DNA of 64,000 bases from Catonia carolina (GCA_035578175.1 JAQMRL010000003.1:81355969-81419968); one strand, 5' to 3'. Positions 47,071 to 57,974 are shown, counted from the stretch's first letter. Made by a program: numbers and translations. Notes: generated by a model not told the origin, from the letters alone.

Positions 47071-48043
47071 TACTGAGGTGATTTTTAGTCCTGTTACCCA
47101 ATTTGTAATGTAATTTATGAAAGGGAATGTAGGTGTAGTAAAAAAATGTATTTGTTATTTACAAAAGAGATTTAATAAAAAGCTACTATTACCTACATAT
47201 TTGTTTAAGAATATGCTCAAAATGCCCACCTCTTGCGGTTATACATACTCGGACTCTTTTCAGCATATTTGCTGAAACCTTATTAAGAGTTGCATTGGAT
47301 TCGTGATTAAGTCTGTAATATTGATTTTTAATTCATCACTAGTGTGAGGATTTTTTTGAAGGACTTGGACTTAATGTAGTTACACTAAAGTAGTCAGGAG
47401 CTGTGAGGTCTGGAGACCTCGGAGGCCATAAGCCCTTGCTTATTATTCGACCACCAAAGGACTCTTGTAGAAAATCCATAGTTTTTCAAAACGTGTGGTA
47501 TGTAGCGCCGTCTCGCTGAGACCAGCAGTACCGTTTTAGAGGTTTTAGGAGGGGCACAAATTGGCCCATATTCCTGTATACTTCACCATTTACTGTCTGG
47601 TCGAAGAATATGGGTCCGACTAAATAATGACGAGATATAGCCCACCCACACCAATTTTTACAGGATGCAAAAATTTTTTTTGTAAAGCGTTAGGATTTTC
47701 AGCCGCCCAAATTTGAGTGTTTTGAATGTTCACATAACCGTCAAAATGGATCCAAGCTTCATCACTAAAGAACTTTGTGTTCAAAACTTCAATTCCGTAA
47801 TCATTTACGAAAGAATATTGTTCAAGAATGAAAACCCGTTGTTCAAGGGTAAACAACTTTATGTTCGTAACACGACAGGAAACAGCACAAAATTTTACAA
47901 AGCTCAAGGAGAATCAACTTACAATGCCGTATCTATACCGGTTGAGTAGGGTTACTAACTTCATATCACAAAACAACATTTCCCTTTCTTAGAAAAAAGT
48001 TACCAGGCATTAACAATTGGGTAAAAAATCACTCACGAGACTA
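47071..48043 (-). mobile_element. Mariner-like DNA transposon, internally deleted
   Basis: Imperfect terminal inverted repeats: the left end has CTGAGGTGATTTTT and TTACCCAATTTGTAATG (47073-47110). The right end, read on the minus strand, has CTCGTGAGTGATTTTTT and ACCCAATTGTTAATG (48008-48041). An 8-9 nt gap in the right end accounts for the difference. TA dinucleotides lie at both edges, the usual mariner target. The ~970-bp length is shorter than the ~1.3 kb typical of full elements and fits an internal deletion in the transposase. Ends were placed by eye and may shift by a few bases. Confidence 0.75.
47190..47910 (-). pseudogene. Mariner-like transposase, deleted and frameshifted
   Basis: The enzyme cuts and pastes its own DNA. 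The N-terminal frame reads LFTLEQRVFILEQY, then jumps to FFSDEAWIHFDGYVNIQNTQ and IWAAENPNALQKKFLHPVKI with the first catalytic aspartate. Shifted frames give QRDGATYHT (second aspartate), GLWPPRSPDLTAPDYF (third, about 34 residues on, hence DD34D-like), NPHTSDELKINITDLI and a terminal LKRVRVCITARGGHFEHILK. Most of the helix-turn-helix DNA-binding region between residues ~15 and the first aspartate is deleted. At least two frameshifts and several stops follow. It is inactive. Confidence 0.85.
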
Positions 48044-48049
48044 AAAAAC

Positions 48050-49140
48050 ACTCTGTAGTTAAAACCACACCATTCAACAGGTAATCATTATTCAAAGCGG
48101 AAAATGGCAGTATATAATATATATATATGGAAATGCCAGTAGAGCGGTTGTCCTTTCTTCAGAATTCCTTTTAAGGGCCATTTAGTTTCGTTTGTTCGCC
48201 TCACTTGTATCTGTCCACTTATTCACTTAAGGTTTCTCAATTATCTCATCTCCTTCCTGTACTAATTTCGTTAAATCAAACCTCTTGTAGTTAATTTTAT
48301 CTCTTTTTAAATAATTATTTACCGGTGCATTTTACTGACTATTATAAATTTTATTTTAGAAAATTTTACGTGATAGAAATGGATGTGACAAGAATGTGAC
48401 AATGAAGAATTAAAGTAGGCTACATTTTTATTTTAATTAGCTGATTTTCAAAACCGCAAAATGTTCTTTCATATAAACAAAAATAAGTAACAGAGTTAAT
48501 ACAAAATGCGTTATTATTTTTGAAATAATTTAAAATAAAGTAAATATTTCGTAAAAGTAAAGGTTAAGGATTATAATGGTCAAATATATAATCAAATCTA
48601 GTACATAGCGTCTTCCAGTTATGCAAAACTGTGTTCCGTTTCAATCGAGATGACGTCACAGGTCCTACAAATTGTCTGAATGTGTCAGCGTAATAATACG
48701 GAGAACTCAATTCGGAATTTAAATAAAATTCTTGTAAGAATATTATAAAAACTTGTGTGAAGCTATAGTTGAATCGTCTCATCCACAATCATATCAGCCA
48801 AATCATCAACTAATTTGGCTTACGTGTACAACACAGAACAAATTGAATCGGTCAAAAGGGTGGTTCGTAAAGTATACAGTGTGTTTGAGAGATATGCCTA
48901 AGTAATAATAATATAATTATTTACCACAGAGAGAAATACTTTTATAATTTTTTTTAAAGAATACTTATCAAATACGTATGTTAATAATTTACAGAATATT
49001 TTGCGACTTGAACATGTTGTAGTCTAAGTTTTTATAATTCTTGGTATTTTTATTGGATTACAATCGAATACTGTTAAATATCGAAAGTAAACAAACAAAC
49101 GAACACTAAACATTTGGGAAAACCATTTTAAGTTAAAAAA
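48050..49140. other. No recognised gene or repeat; one CRE
   Basis: A perfect TGACGTCA lies at 48651-48658 inside a 74-codon minus frame (48564-48788) that contains FRQFVGPVTSSRLKRNTVLH. That stretch looks more protein-like than average but I cannot assign it. Confidence 0.35.
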
Positions 49141-49149
49141 ATTCTTTGT

Positions 49150-49460
49150 AAAGGAGTAGTGACTATGTAGAGATAAACCCTAATGCAAACGTCCAGACGC
49201 CCTCAGGCCCGGTGTTCAAAATACTAGTATAGCAATAGGGGTGTGTTTTTAAGAGGGATTGGGTGGGGTAGTAAGTTCTGGTTCTTTATTCAAATATTAT
49301 AATGTAAAGGAACAAGAATGAGTTTGTTTGAAAAGAAGGGAGTTCGGGTGAAGAGTGGGGGGAGGGAACGTCTATAGTCGCACGCGCCAGTCACACTCCG
49401 CAGCTGCTTTTCTGATAACGGACAATAGTACCACGACTCGCAGGATTATACCAAGACAGA
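49150..49460. other. G+C-rich, promoter-like patch
   Basis: Contains CAGACGCCCTCAGGCCCGG, GGGGGGAGGGAACG and CGCACGCGCCAGTCACACTC in an otherwise AT-rich neighbourhood. No long open frame. Could be a promoter, untranslated exon or repeat; undecided. Confidence 0.3.
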
Positions 49461-49776
49461 TCTCTATTGAATATTATATAATAATATGAACCTACGTTAA
49501 AAACCAAAAAAAAACTTTTGATAAATCGGTCTCTAGGACAAGGGCAACGACTTCTCTCCTTTCGTGTTGACAAACAAACGAAACAAAGTAAAAGTTACAT
49601 ACAAAATCACTATCTACCAAAATACGGAAGAAATATCTATGTGCATAATATTCAAATTAGAATTATTTTGATTCATAATATTAACTGTTCAATCCACAAA
49701 ACTTTTCATAATTCGGAACACTTAACATAAAAAATAAACCAGTTCTGCATCAAAACCAAACGTAAAACAACTTAAG

Positions 49777-49974
49777 GTTTTTTTTTATTTATTTATTTAA
49801 CGTCGCATCAACATCGAGGTCATTAGCGACGACGTTGGGGTGTAACTGTGTGTAATGAGGATGAAATGATTTTTTTTTTGTAACATATGAAAATATGCCG
49901 TGCCTGAGTGGGATTCGAACCCAGGACCGCATGATGAGAGGCGAGCACGTTACCAACTGCGCCAATGCGTCCGG
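49777..49974 (-). mobile_element. SINE-C, well preserved, LINE-type tail
   Basis: On the minus strand a perfect A box TGGCGCAGTTGG (49953-49964) and a perfect B box GGTTCGAATCC (49911-49921) form a RNA polymerase III promoter with tRNA-like head GCCGGACGCA...GGCACGGC. A T-run linker and a ~75-bp tail follow, ending CGCTAATGACCTCG, GATGCGACGTTAAATAAAT and poly(A). Flanks CAACTTAAG (49768-49776) and CAACTTTAG (49975-49983) are a likely 9-bp target-site duplication with one mismatch. The tail closely matches the 3' end of the LINE at 21894-22327. Confidence 0.9.
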
Positions 49975-49984
49975 CAACTTTAGT

Positions 49985-50340
49985 TTGATATACGAAATGT
50001 AGGCCTAATAAAACAAGTTCTCAAATTTAACGTATCGCACATTCTGAAGATGTGAGGCGCTCAAAGAAAAATAAATAAAACTACTGTAGCAGATTGATAA
50101 AAATGCTTACAAGCAATATTTCCCGATTAATATCAAAGTACAGTAAAATTCAATAAATTAAATATATCTTTTTTACTTTTAATCTTCATTTTGAAACTAT
50201 ATAGTATTGTGTAATATTAAAAATGTTTAACGAAATACCTGAGAAAAACAAATTGTACAAAAATAATTAAAAAATTTCTTTTACGAATATAACCCAGTAT
50301 TCAACGATTCCACATAATAAGAAGAAAAAATTAAGTAATT
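49985..50340. other. AT-rich DNA, nothing recognised
   Basis: No feature seen between SINE-C and Jockey copy F. Confidence 0.5.
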
Positions 50341-50344
50341 AATA

Positions 50345-50720
50345 GAATCAAAATTCCCTCTTCACTCAAAACTGCTATTTTACAAGTATCTACACAAACT
50401 TATTTGGACTCACGGATGTCAAGTATTTGGTTCCGCTAAAGTAATCCTTAAGTCCTCAGCAATCATGAAATTTCAACGCTTTCAATCCAAATTCAAACGG
50501 GTTATTGCATATTGCAGACTAATTTTGGTACATAACTAATGAAACATTATAAAACGACTACAAATACTGTACAGGTACGTTACCGACGCCATTCGTCAAT
50601 TCTACAGACGTTTTAATTAGAAACTCTTTGAAAACGAAAACCGAGTATATCACATTTACCCGGTAATCTCCCAAGCAGCTTCATAGAAGATGGAGTAGAG
50701 ACATCTTGTAAAAATTTTAA
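50345..50720 (+). mobile_element. Jockey-clade LINE copy F (decayed)
   Basis: Successive frames give YKLIWTHGCQVFGSAK, FQRFQSKFKRVIAYC, VTDAIRQFYRR, LFENEN and finally LHRRWSRDIL near 50700. They correspond in order to YKxxLKPxWTYG, FQSKxLRxIxxAP, and RRLKRRWxxDLL of copies B, C and G. Multiple stops; 5'-truncated. Boundaries are approximate because no target-site duplication was found. Confidence 0.8.
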
Positions 50721-50724
50721 AATT

Positions 50725-52810
50725 ACACGTAGACGTTTTAATAATGACAACTGTTCTACCTTAAGTCATTTACGTCATATTTTCAGCCACCATTGCGAAA
50801 AACTATCCCCATATTTAATGGTTGTTTGAAGATACAGATGTAAATAACATAATTAAAAATTATTTAAAAAAAATTCAAGGAGAAATATAGCATATCACAA
50901 AGCAACATTCAAGATCAAGTACTTAAAACGCATTAAAGAATCGGGAATTTTAGGCTCATGCAAGAATAATTACCTCAAAAGACTAATAACATCAATAAAC
51001 ACAACACCGCAAAAATAAACACACAATAAAGATAAATAATATCAACCTGTTATTTTTGCAACGTTGCTAAATTGACACTTTGTAGTAATACTTGTAAAAG
51101 TTACGATATAATAGTATAGCCTACTTATTTTAATTTTTAAAATATTTGAGTTATTATTTACCAATATACACATACGTAATTAAGTGAAAGAAAACTTTAA
51201 GAAAGTAAAATATTGGTTTATTTATTATTATTAAAGAAATTTTATCGTCACTACTTTCTTTTTTTATTTGAAAGAAAAAATTAATAATGGTTTTTTGAAA
51301 CATAAGTAAGATATTGCGATAAAAAGAATAATACAGGAAGTAGATCCATATTTAAGAGTAAGAAGTATGAGTAAAGTATATGCATTTAGTTTTTGAGATC
51401 AAGTTAGAAACAAGAAGGAATGGAATAAAGAACCAAACTTTTATATTTTAGGGAAGGAAGGGTTTTAATCACACAAAATATCTCTTTTGTCTTTTTTTCG
51501 CTCTTAACATTCCTTTAGAGTATTTTCAATGTAGAAAGATCACCTGAGTAAAAGAGTAAGAAGAAAATGCGGTAGTGATGGGTTTGAATGTTCATTGTTA
51601 ATAGAGGAGGGGGAGTGTGGTTTGAAGAAGGTAAAGAAGAGTTTTAAAGGGTATCAGTTTAAATGGAGAAAGGAAGTAGAAGAAAAAAAGAAAGGGAAAG
51701 AAAAGAAGGGAAGTTTCTTGACGTCAGAAATAAGGGAACGTCACGGTTTCTTACGTCACAAGTAAGGGGGGGTAGTGGTCGTGTAAGTAAGCAAGGTTCT
51801 TTTGAGTCGTGAGTCAGGTGCTACACATCTACTGAGCTCCTGTTCTTATTCAAGTCTTTTAAGGAGGGGTGGATGTCCTTCTAAATTCCGTGACGTAATC
51901 TTTTCAACTAAGTTCAAGGAACCGAATAAAATTACATATCTGATCGTACCATGTGTTCTATTACATTTTATTTAATCATAAAAGGAATTCTTGTATGCCT
52001 ACCAAGGAAATTCGGTGATTATATGATACGGTAGCTACTTATTAATTTGCAAAAGTTGTGTTTCTTTTTCACCATAACCAAAAGTCATTTAATTTTCTTA
52101 TTACATAAACATGTTAATTTTCTCTCAGAATACTTCACCACTAAGCAATACTAATATCGTCCATTAATTTTTTGGCATAACACTAAGTTAGATTTGCAAA
52201 CTACCTGAAGTAATCACCTTCTTCATTAATCATCTTGGTTCTTAATGATACAATACAACGAGTTCCTAAGTATATCTGGTGATGATGAGCCAAGACTGAC
52301 TTACAAAACTAATACCTGAAAAGTTGAAAGAATACAAAACCAAACCAATTTGGTTCAAAGAGACAGAAAAAATATAATAACACTAAACATAAATTAAGAT
52401 ATAAGTAAATTCAATAAAATGATTGAAGAACATAAAATTTTTCAGAAGAAAAATTGAGAAAAACGACGTACGTGGAACGATGAAAGAAAGGAAGAAATCA
52501 TTTTCGAAATAAATTTAAAAAAATTGGAAGAAATAAAACTCAAGTTCCAAAATAAAAAATAAAAAATAAATTGAGTAAAACGTGAATGATTATCATTGCT
52601 TTAATTTTACTAAAACAAATTTTAAAAAATAAGGAGTAGGATTACGAATGGCGGTGAAAAAATGACTTGACGAAGCAGATCACTCGTTTGTTTTACTTTC
52701 GATAATAAAATATTAGGTTTATTTAGCTTAAATGGTTATATTGTAATATTCATGTTATGAATATATTAACTAAAGTGTAAGGATCTAAGACTTGAGAAGA
52801 TTACGCTTTC
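50725..52810. other. AT-rich DNA with purine-rich stretch
   Basis: At about 51590-51720 the plus strand is strongly purine-rich (GAGGGGGAG, AGAAAAAAAGAAAGGG). A perfect CRE TGACGTCA at 51719-51726 and the word GGTTTCTTACGTCA at about 51744-51757 follow it. No coding signal. Confidence 0.4.
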
Positions 52811-52823
52811 GTTAACCTAGTCG

Positions 52824-53219
52824 ACCCATAATGGACAGGTGGAGTGTCAAATTATTTACACCCAATCTGCTCGTTGCAGGGCTAAAATAAATTGTTCTGT
52901 TTCTTATCAAATGGTCAGCCAATCAAATGACTGAATAATTTAAGAACAGAAGAGGTAGTGGTGTAAAAGACACTAATCAGAGTTATCTCCTCTGAAAGTA
53001 ATGAATTTCATTATACAGCCAGACCCTGTGGTGAATGAAGTGAAGGTGTCATTTGCAGAGTGGAAAATATGTGCTTTTCAGAAGGCTCGGTATGCTGATA
53101 AGCGTACTTTTCTACTCAGTGAGGAAGGCAATGGTAAACCACCTCACTCCTCGTTTTACTTAGTAAAACCTTTGCAGGTTCAAACCAGCCTTTCGGCTGA
53201 TGACCTAAACAACAACAAC
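52824..53219 (+). mobile_element. SINE-A copy 5 with 10-bp TSD
   Basis: Bracketed by AACCTAGTCG at 52814-52823 and 53220-53229, a perfect duplication with G+C content that makes chance unlikely. The body starts ACCCATAATGGACAGGTGGA and ends AGCCTTTCGGCTGATGACCT followed by (AAC)4-5. It is close to copies 3 and 4 and one of the youngest. The 121-codon frame at 53001-53366 starts inside the SINE and runs into flanking DNA, so it is accidental. Confidence 0.92.
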
Positions 53220-53234
53220 AACCTAGTCGGGGAG

Positions 53235-53930
53235 AATCGTAGAACGTCTGTCTGCGTGCATTTGGCGAACCAAAACGTTTTTATGCCTGCCTATGATTCA
53301 ATTAAATTTCTTACAAAATATTTTATGGTTTTTCGTTTGCATGATACTTTGAAGTCACATTGGTAAACGTTTGATTCTTACGTATCAAGGAGAATCGCTG
53401 AAATCTATAGATTGATAAGACTGCAAACGAGCAATATTACTTGATTTTACTTAAACATGAATTTTACTTGCATACATCCAGATTAGTTTTAAGTGTTGTA
53501 TTACGATAATTTTTCTGTTGGTGGTAATGAAGAACGGCGTTGTGTTTGATACAAATGTTAAAAAACAAAACTCGACTTTTACTTTTAATATTTTAAAAAT
53601 TACTTTGTAAAATACTTGTTATAATTTGTTATCTTAATATTTTTACATAATTTATAAAAGAAAGAAATCAATTTTTAGTCCCAAGGGTAAGACAACTGAA
53701 TTTTCAACTACTTTAGAACAATAACAGCTTGTTATATGATTGATTAGTGATTGATAAAAACAGTGCGTAAGTTATTGATGCTACGATAAGTTTGATATCA
53801 GAGAAAATTCACCATGACAGTTATGTCTCGGATGGATTTTCAATTATATAAGATTTCCTTTTATGCGTGACCTAATGAATTGTATCTTTTATCCTTAAAT
53901 AGGTACTTTTAGTAACCCTAATAAAGTTTA
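53235..53930. other. AT-rich DNA, nothing recognised
   Basis: No feature was recognised. Confidence 0.5.
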
Positions 53931-53934
53931 ATTT

Positions 53935-54310
53935 AGTCAAGATTAATAGATGTAAGAGTTAGTGACAGAAGGACGACGTCGGCGTCGGATCAGTAGATCC
54001 AAAAAGGGGCATCGGTTAAGGGGACTATCTGTAGATTTAAAAGAAGGGAACTAGGTCTGGGGTGCGTCTAGAGAGGGTGAACCAAAGTTGCAGCTGCCAC
54101 CTCGTAGGGACGCTGCTTAGAGTTGCCAATTGCCATCTTTGTTCTGACCCTACTCCACAGCAGCCGTTCAATTCCCGTTACTTTCATCCTCCGATATCGA
54201 TTCGGATAAGAAAGAAAGGACTGCACTCATTGCATCATGACGTCATCGCCTCGCCCTAGTAACTTACATACTCTTCCCTTTCTGTTAACATCTGCCGCGT
54301 TGTCCACCCT
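53935..54310. promoter_or_regulatory. G+C-rich patch with CRE palindrome (candidate)
   Basis: About 375 bp with clearly raised G+C and CpG (GGACGACGTCGGCGTCGG at about 53971) and a perfect cAMP-response-element palindrome TGACGTCA at 54238-54245. A 65-codon frame (54062-54259, +) lies within, without recognisable content. In AT-rich insect genomes such islands often mark promoters or exons. Nothing in the flanks identifies a transcript, so the regulatory reading is inference. Confidence 0.3.
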
Positions 54311-54319
54311 TCAATTGTT

Positions 54320-54985
54320 GCTTCAAACGTGGCAACAGCATCCTGAAGCTTAAATTCCATGGAGAAGATAATCAAGTTACCTGATAACTGTAAGTAAACA
54401 TTGAAGAAATCTTCTGGAGGATGTACACAGATTACATTATTTTACTTTCAAGAAGAATTAATTATAGTATACCTTACATCTATTATAAAATCCGAAGACA
54501 TTAAGAAGAGGATTCACGTGAAGATTTTAAAACTGGTTCTCTTCCTCACATCTCCAATGAATGTAAACACAATTCGATTTCCTGTGACTCCTTCTTTTGA
54601 TCAAAGACATCCTTAAATCTTGAGAATTCAGTTATGTAGGTTACAAAATAACTATTTTCAATTCACTAAAGAAAAATTTGCCTCTTATCAAAGTAAATCG
54701 TAAAATACAACTAAAGTACACTAATAAACACATGAAATACACTGATAACAATGCGTTGTGTCAAAGTAGAGGTTAAACACTAATAGTTGACATATCGATC
54801 CCTCTAGCTCACAATATCGAAAGCATTATTGTGCAAAAATGCAGAACTTAAGCTGAATTCCAGTAAATGTGGAAACAGGATTTAGTTAGGGTAATAATAC
54901 CAATAGAGTTATCTACCGAAGGCATAGTCGCTAAGAGATTAAAGGAGACTTTAAAAAAGGTTAGAGATATTGGGATAACGCAGGA
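54320..54985. other. AT-rich DNA, nothing recognised
   Basis: A 71-codon frame (54401-54616, +) is unrecognised. Confidence 0.45.
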
Positions 54986-54989
54986 GTCA

Positions 54990-55420
54990 GGCTCTTGTCT
55001 ACATAAAACCACCATCCTTTCTATCCTTTTTCCAAGTTTCTTCTAGTCGGACCCTACCCATCTCCTCTTCACCTCTTTTATCACTTAACCATATCTCCTT
55101 CAAAGTTTCCTTTTTTTACATCTTTTTCTTAACTCATCCTTAAGTCATCACTTCAGTCTTGGTCTACCCTTCAATCGTTTCCCTTCATCTCCAAGTACAG
55201 CGGTTTTTTTAGGTAGTATCTTCCTCCATTCTACTGACTTGACTAAATCATTTTAGTTTTATCTGTCCTACTATCCTTGTAAGCATCTCCATCCCATATT
55301 GTTCTCTCATTAGATAAATTATCTTTCTTTTCTTCTTGTTTCTAGCATCTTCATCAAATATTTTTGGAAATTTTTGTATTCTAATCCGATGTGCATGAAT
55401 TAATGTGCTTGCTGATAGCC
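54990..55420 (-). mobile_element. LINE C-terminal fragment (GKRLKGRPRLK)
   Basis: The minus strand reads MLTRIVGQIKLK, then SQVSRMEEDTT, stop, and GDEGKRLKGRPRLK, stop, WLKDELRKRCKKRKL, VIKEVKRRWVGSD. This is the RMxxxRxPK ... GKRxxGRPRxRWxD block that ends many insect endonuclease-reverse transcriptases. The related, more decayed copy at 41855-42080 is in the same orientation. Stops are frequent, so it is old. Confidence 0.7.
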
Positions 55421-55452
55421 GGACGTCAATGTTAATTAAAAATTGTAATGGT

Positions 55453-55453
<1 letters not shown>

Positions 55454-55536
<83 letters not shown>
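55454..55536 (+). repeat. (AAT)n microsatellite, ~27 perfect units
   Basis: An uninterrupted AAT array of about 83 bp. The absence of point changes suggests active slippage, so the array is probably length-variable. Confidence 0.97.
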
Positions 55537-55537
<1 letters not shown>

Positions 55538-55539
55538 TA

Positions 55540-56980
55540 AGATGAAAAAGTTAACGAAACATAATATGATCAAAAACTTGTAATTCTTAGAAAAGTAAAA
55601 ATTAAACAGAAACAAATAAACAACTTTAAAAAGAGTCTATTAATAAAAATATAAAATAATTGAGAAACCACATCCTTGAGTCGTTGGTAAAGTTGTGGTG
55701 TGGAAAGATTCGAATTATTATAGTTAATTATAATAAGAAACTAGAAATCATCTTGAAATAAACTAACTGTATTATAATTTCAAGAATTACTAATACATAA
55801 TAATTGAAGTAACATAAAAGAGAGTAATTTTTTATATATGCACCAAACATATTGCTTAGATTAAAAGTAAGGAACTTTAACATTACCTACTACCATAAAA
55901 ATGCAATAAATTAATAGTTACCCTTCTAACCTAACCAACCCCTTTCAAAATCAAAATGCAAGCAACCATTGTAAAACCAACGGGGATTTACCCGACGATT
56001 CTTCTGAATTACAATTATCCACGTACCTTTTTGCTTGTAAAATTTTCACCGATTTTTCCGACGTCAGAATAATTCATTGGTATAATTCTTTTCTCTATTG
56101 AATAACAATACCTTTGTATGAAAAAGATTTATCATCTCACTAAAATATATGTATGATAAATATTCTGAATATATATCTTAACCTTTGTAATCCCATACAA
56201 TACATAATAGTTTATCATGGACTGTTTTCTACAAGTATTTTCATAAAATACTTCTTCTTTCTTTTAGATTTTCTATTCTTTATTTTTATTTCATTCAAAA
56301 GAATTACTTATTTCCGACTGGAATGTAATAAAAATAATAAATTATAACTTTCCATTGTAGTGTTAGATAAAAAAATTCATATCATATATTTTTTAAGGTT
56401 ATTCGTATCGATAAATTTGAATATGGAACAAAATAATAATACGTTTCACCTTAGATAATTTTTTTCAAGTAAATATATTTATCTGAAAATTTTATAGAAA
56501 AAATAAATCAATTAATAAATAAAAATCAAGTAAATTATACTTTATCTTGGTTTAATTGTATCCAATATTTCAATATAAGAAGTATTGATTAGAAATTTAT
56601 TTAGTATCTTGTTATAATAAATATATTATTAAGTTATTGGGTCTTAAGGCGTTATAACATAAAATGATACAATGTATGCTCTTAGAGCTTTGGATTATAA
56701 GTCACCGTACCAAGTTTTTCTTCTTCATAAAACAACACTTTAACAATGATTATTTAAAAAGAATGAGTGAACATCATATTAATAAATTATTAACCAAAAC
56801 ATTTGACAAAATATCAAAATAATTAAAACATATAATTTTTTTCTCTATTTAGAAAATTCACAATCTATTGGAAACAATCAGTGAATGTGATAACACAAAA
56901 TTTTGAAAAAGTTAACATGGTAAATTAACGTGAGTGGAGACACAGTCCAGTGACAGACTCCGACGTGACTAGTTAAGTGC
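55540..56980. other. AT-rich DNA, nothing recognised
   Basis: No feature seen except a 64-codon frame (56153-56347, +) of highly biased composition. Confidence 0.5.
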
Positions 56981-56984
56981 AGCA

Positions 56985-57445
56985 TTTAGAACACTGCAAT
57001 GGTTAGTCAATTACAGTACTACGTTAATAGATGAGGTCCGGGCTCCATCGACGTTTTAGACGTCTTATTGGATTGTTTGGGAGAGTCTGAGTAACCAGAT
57101 TTGAGATCAATCGGTTATGGTGGTTCACGAGTTTCTTCTTAAATTTTGTATAGTTTTAAGAAAACGTAATTTATGTAGGGTACGTTTAGGTCTGATAATA
57201 GGGGGCGTTAACTACCCTCCGTAAAAGCTTTGATTGGAAACGCTGAATTTTTGCTAATACCTATGGTTTTACACAGCAGCAAAGCTGACTGGTATATCTC
57301 CATATTGGTCGAAGGTAGGAGTTGTAAATGGTTAATTTGGGTGTAGTTGGTAACTTGTATTTGCGTGAAAGAAATCTGTACAACTGTTTGAACCTGTCCT
57401 GGAGTGCCTTTCTCATTTTATCCACGTGTACATTCCATGTGAGTA
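56985..57445 (-). mobile_element. Jockey-clade LINE copy G
   Basis: The minus strand is almost open: LTWNVHVDKMRKALQDRFKQ, LYRFLSRKYKLP, YNSYLRPIWRYTSQL, a stop, IQRFQSKLLRRVVNAPYY, two stops, LISNLVTQTLPNNPIRRLKR and RWSPDLIY before the terminal stop near 57008. All blocks of the Jockey RT C-terminal region are in one frame with few stops. The 5' truncation lies close to 57445, next to AT-rich repeats. The ancestral RT palm is missing. Confidence 0.88.
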
Positions 57446-57449
57446 TATA

Positions 57450-57920
57450 TATATTTAAATTAATATCAATGTAATTTGGTTAAAATATTCTGTCATAAAA
57501 TAATGATAATTTATGTACTTTAACATAATACGTACTTCGTATAATGTTAAAAATGTAGGTAATACATATTTTTATAATAAAAAAATTGGATTATATATTA
57601 TTTTTTATGAACAGTATGTTAAAATTGCGTGTGACAAGAACTTATTCAATTAGGTATACAATGAAAGTGGATAGATTAGATATATAATCTATGTAGTAGT
57701 GTATAAATAGAGATAAAATAGAACTAGTGTTTGGAGGCAGGGAAGCAGGTATGTAGTGGTGGATAATAAAACACAGCGTCGTTTGGTTTCATATGATGTT
57801 ACTCCAGAATCGATATCAATTAGGATAGCGACAAATAGACGGGTTTGTCATGAGAAGGAGGGGTAGAGGAGATGGGATAGGCGGTTAGAGTTCCATGGAG
57901 TGAGTGTATATAAAGTGGAA
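57450..57920. other. No recognised gene; TATA-like word
   Basis: 57600-57900 is less AT-rich and contains GTGTATATAAAGTGG at about 57904-57918, which resembles a TATA box. No transcript or open frame follows, so it is noted only. Confidence 0.25.
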
Positions 57921-57923
57921 CCG

Positions 57924-57924
57924 T

Positions 57925-57956
<32 letters not shown>

Positions 57957-57974
57957 AGTATATATATATATATG
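57924..57974. repeat. (TG)n(TA)n microsatellite
   Basis: (GT)6 runs directly into (TA)n, interrupted once by AAGTA, to 57974. Confidence 0.95.

Noticed and set aside
49903..49974. Possible functional tRNA gene with perfect A and B boxes
   Set aside because: Homology with 1925-2092 continues past the tRNA end into a LINE-like tail and the unit has a target-site duplication, so it is a SINE.
53001..53366. 121-codon open frame
   Set aside because: It begins inside SINE-A copy 5 and leaves it at the (AAC)n tail into unrelated flank.
57904..57918. TATA box in GTGTATATAAAGTGG
   Set aside because: It lies beside TA-rich microsatellite DNA and no transcript, initiator or open frame follows.
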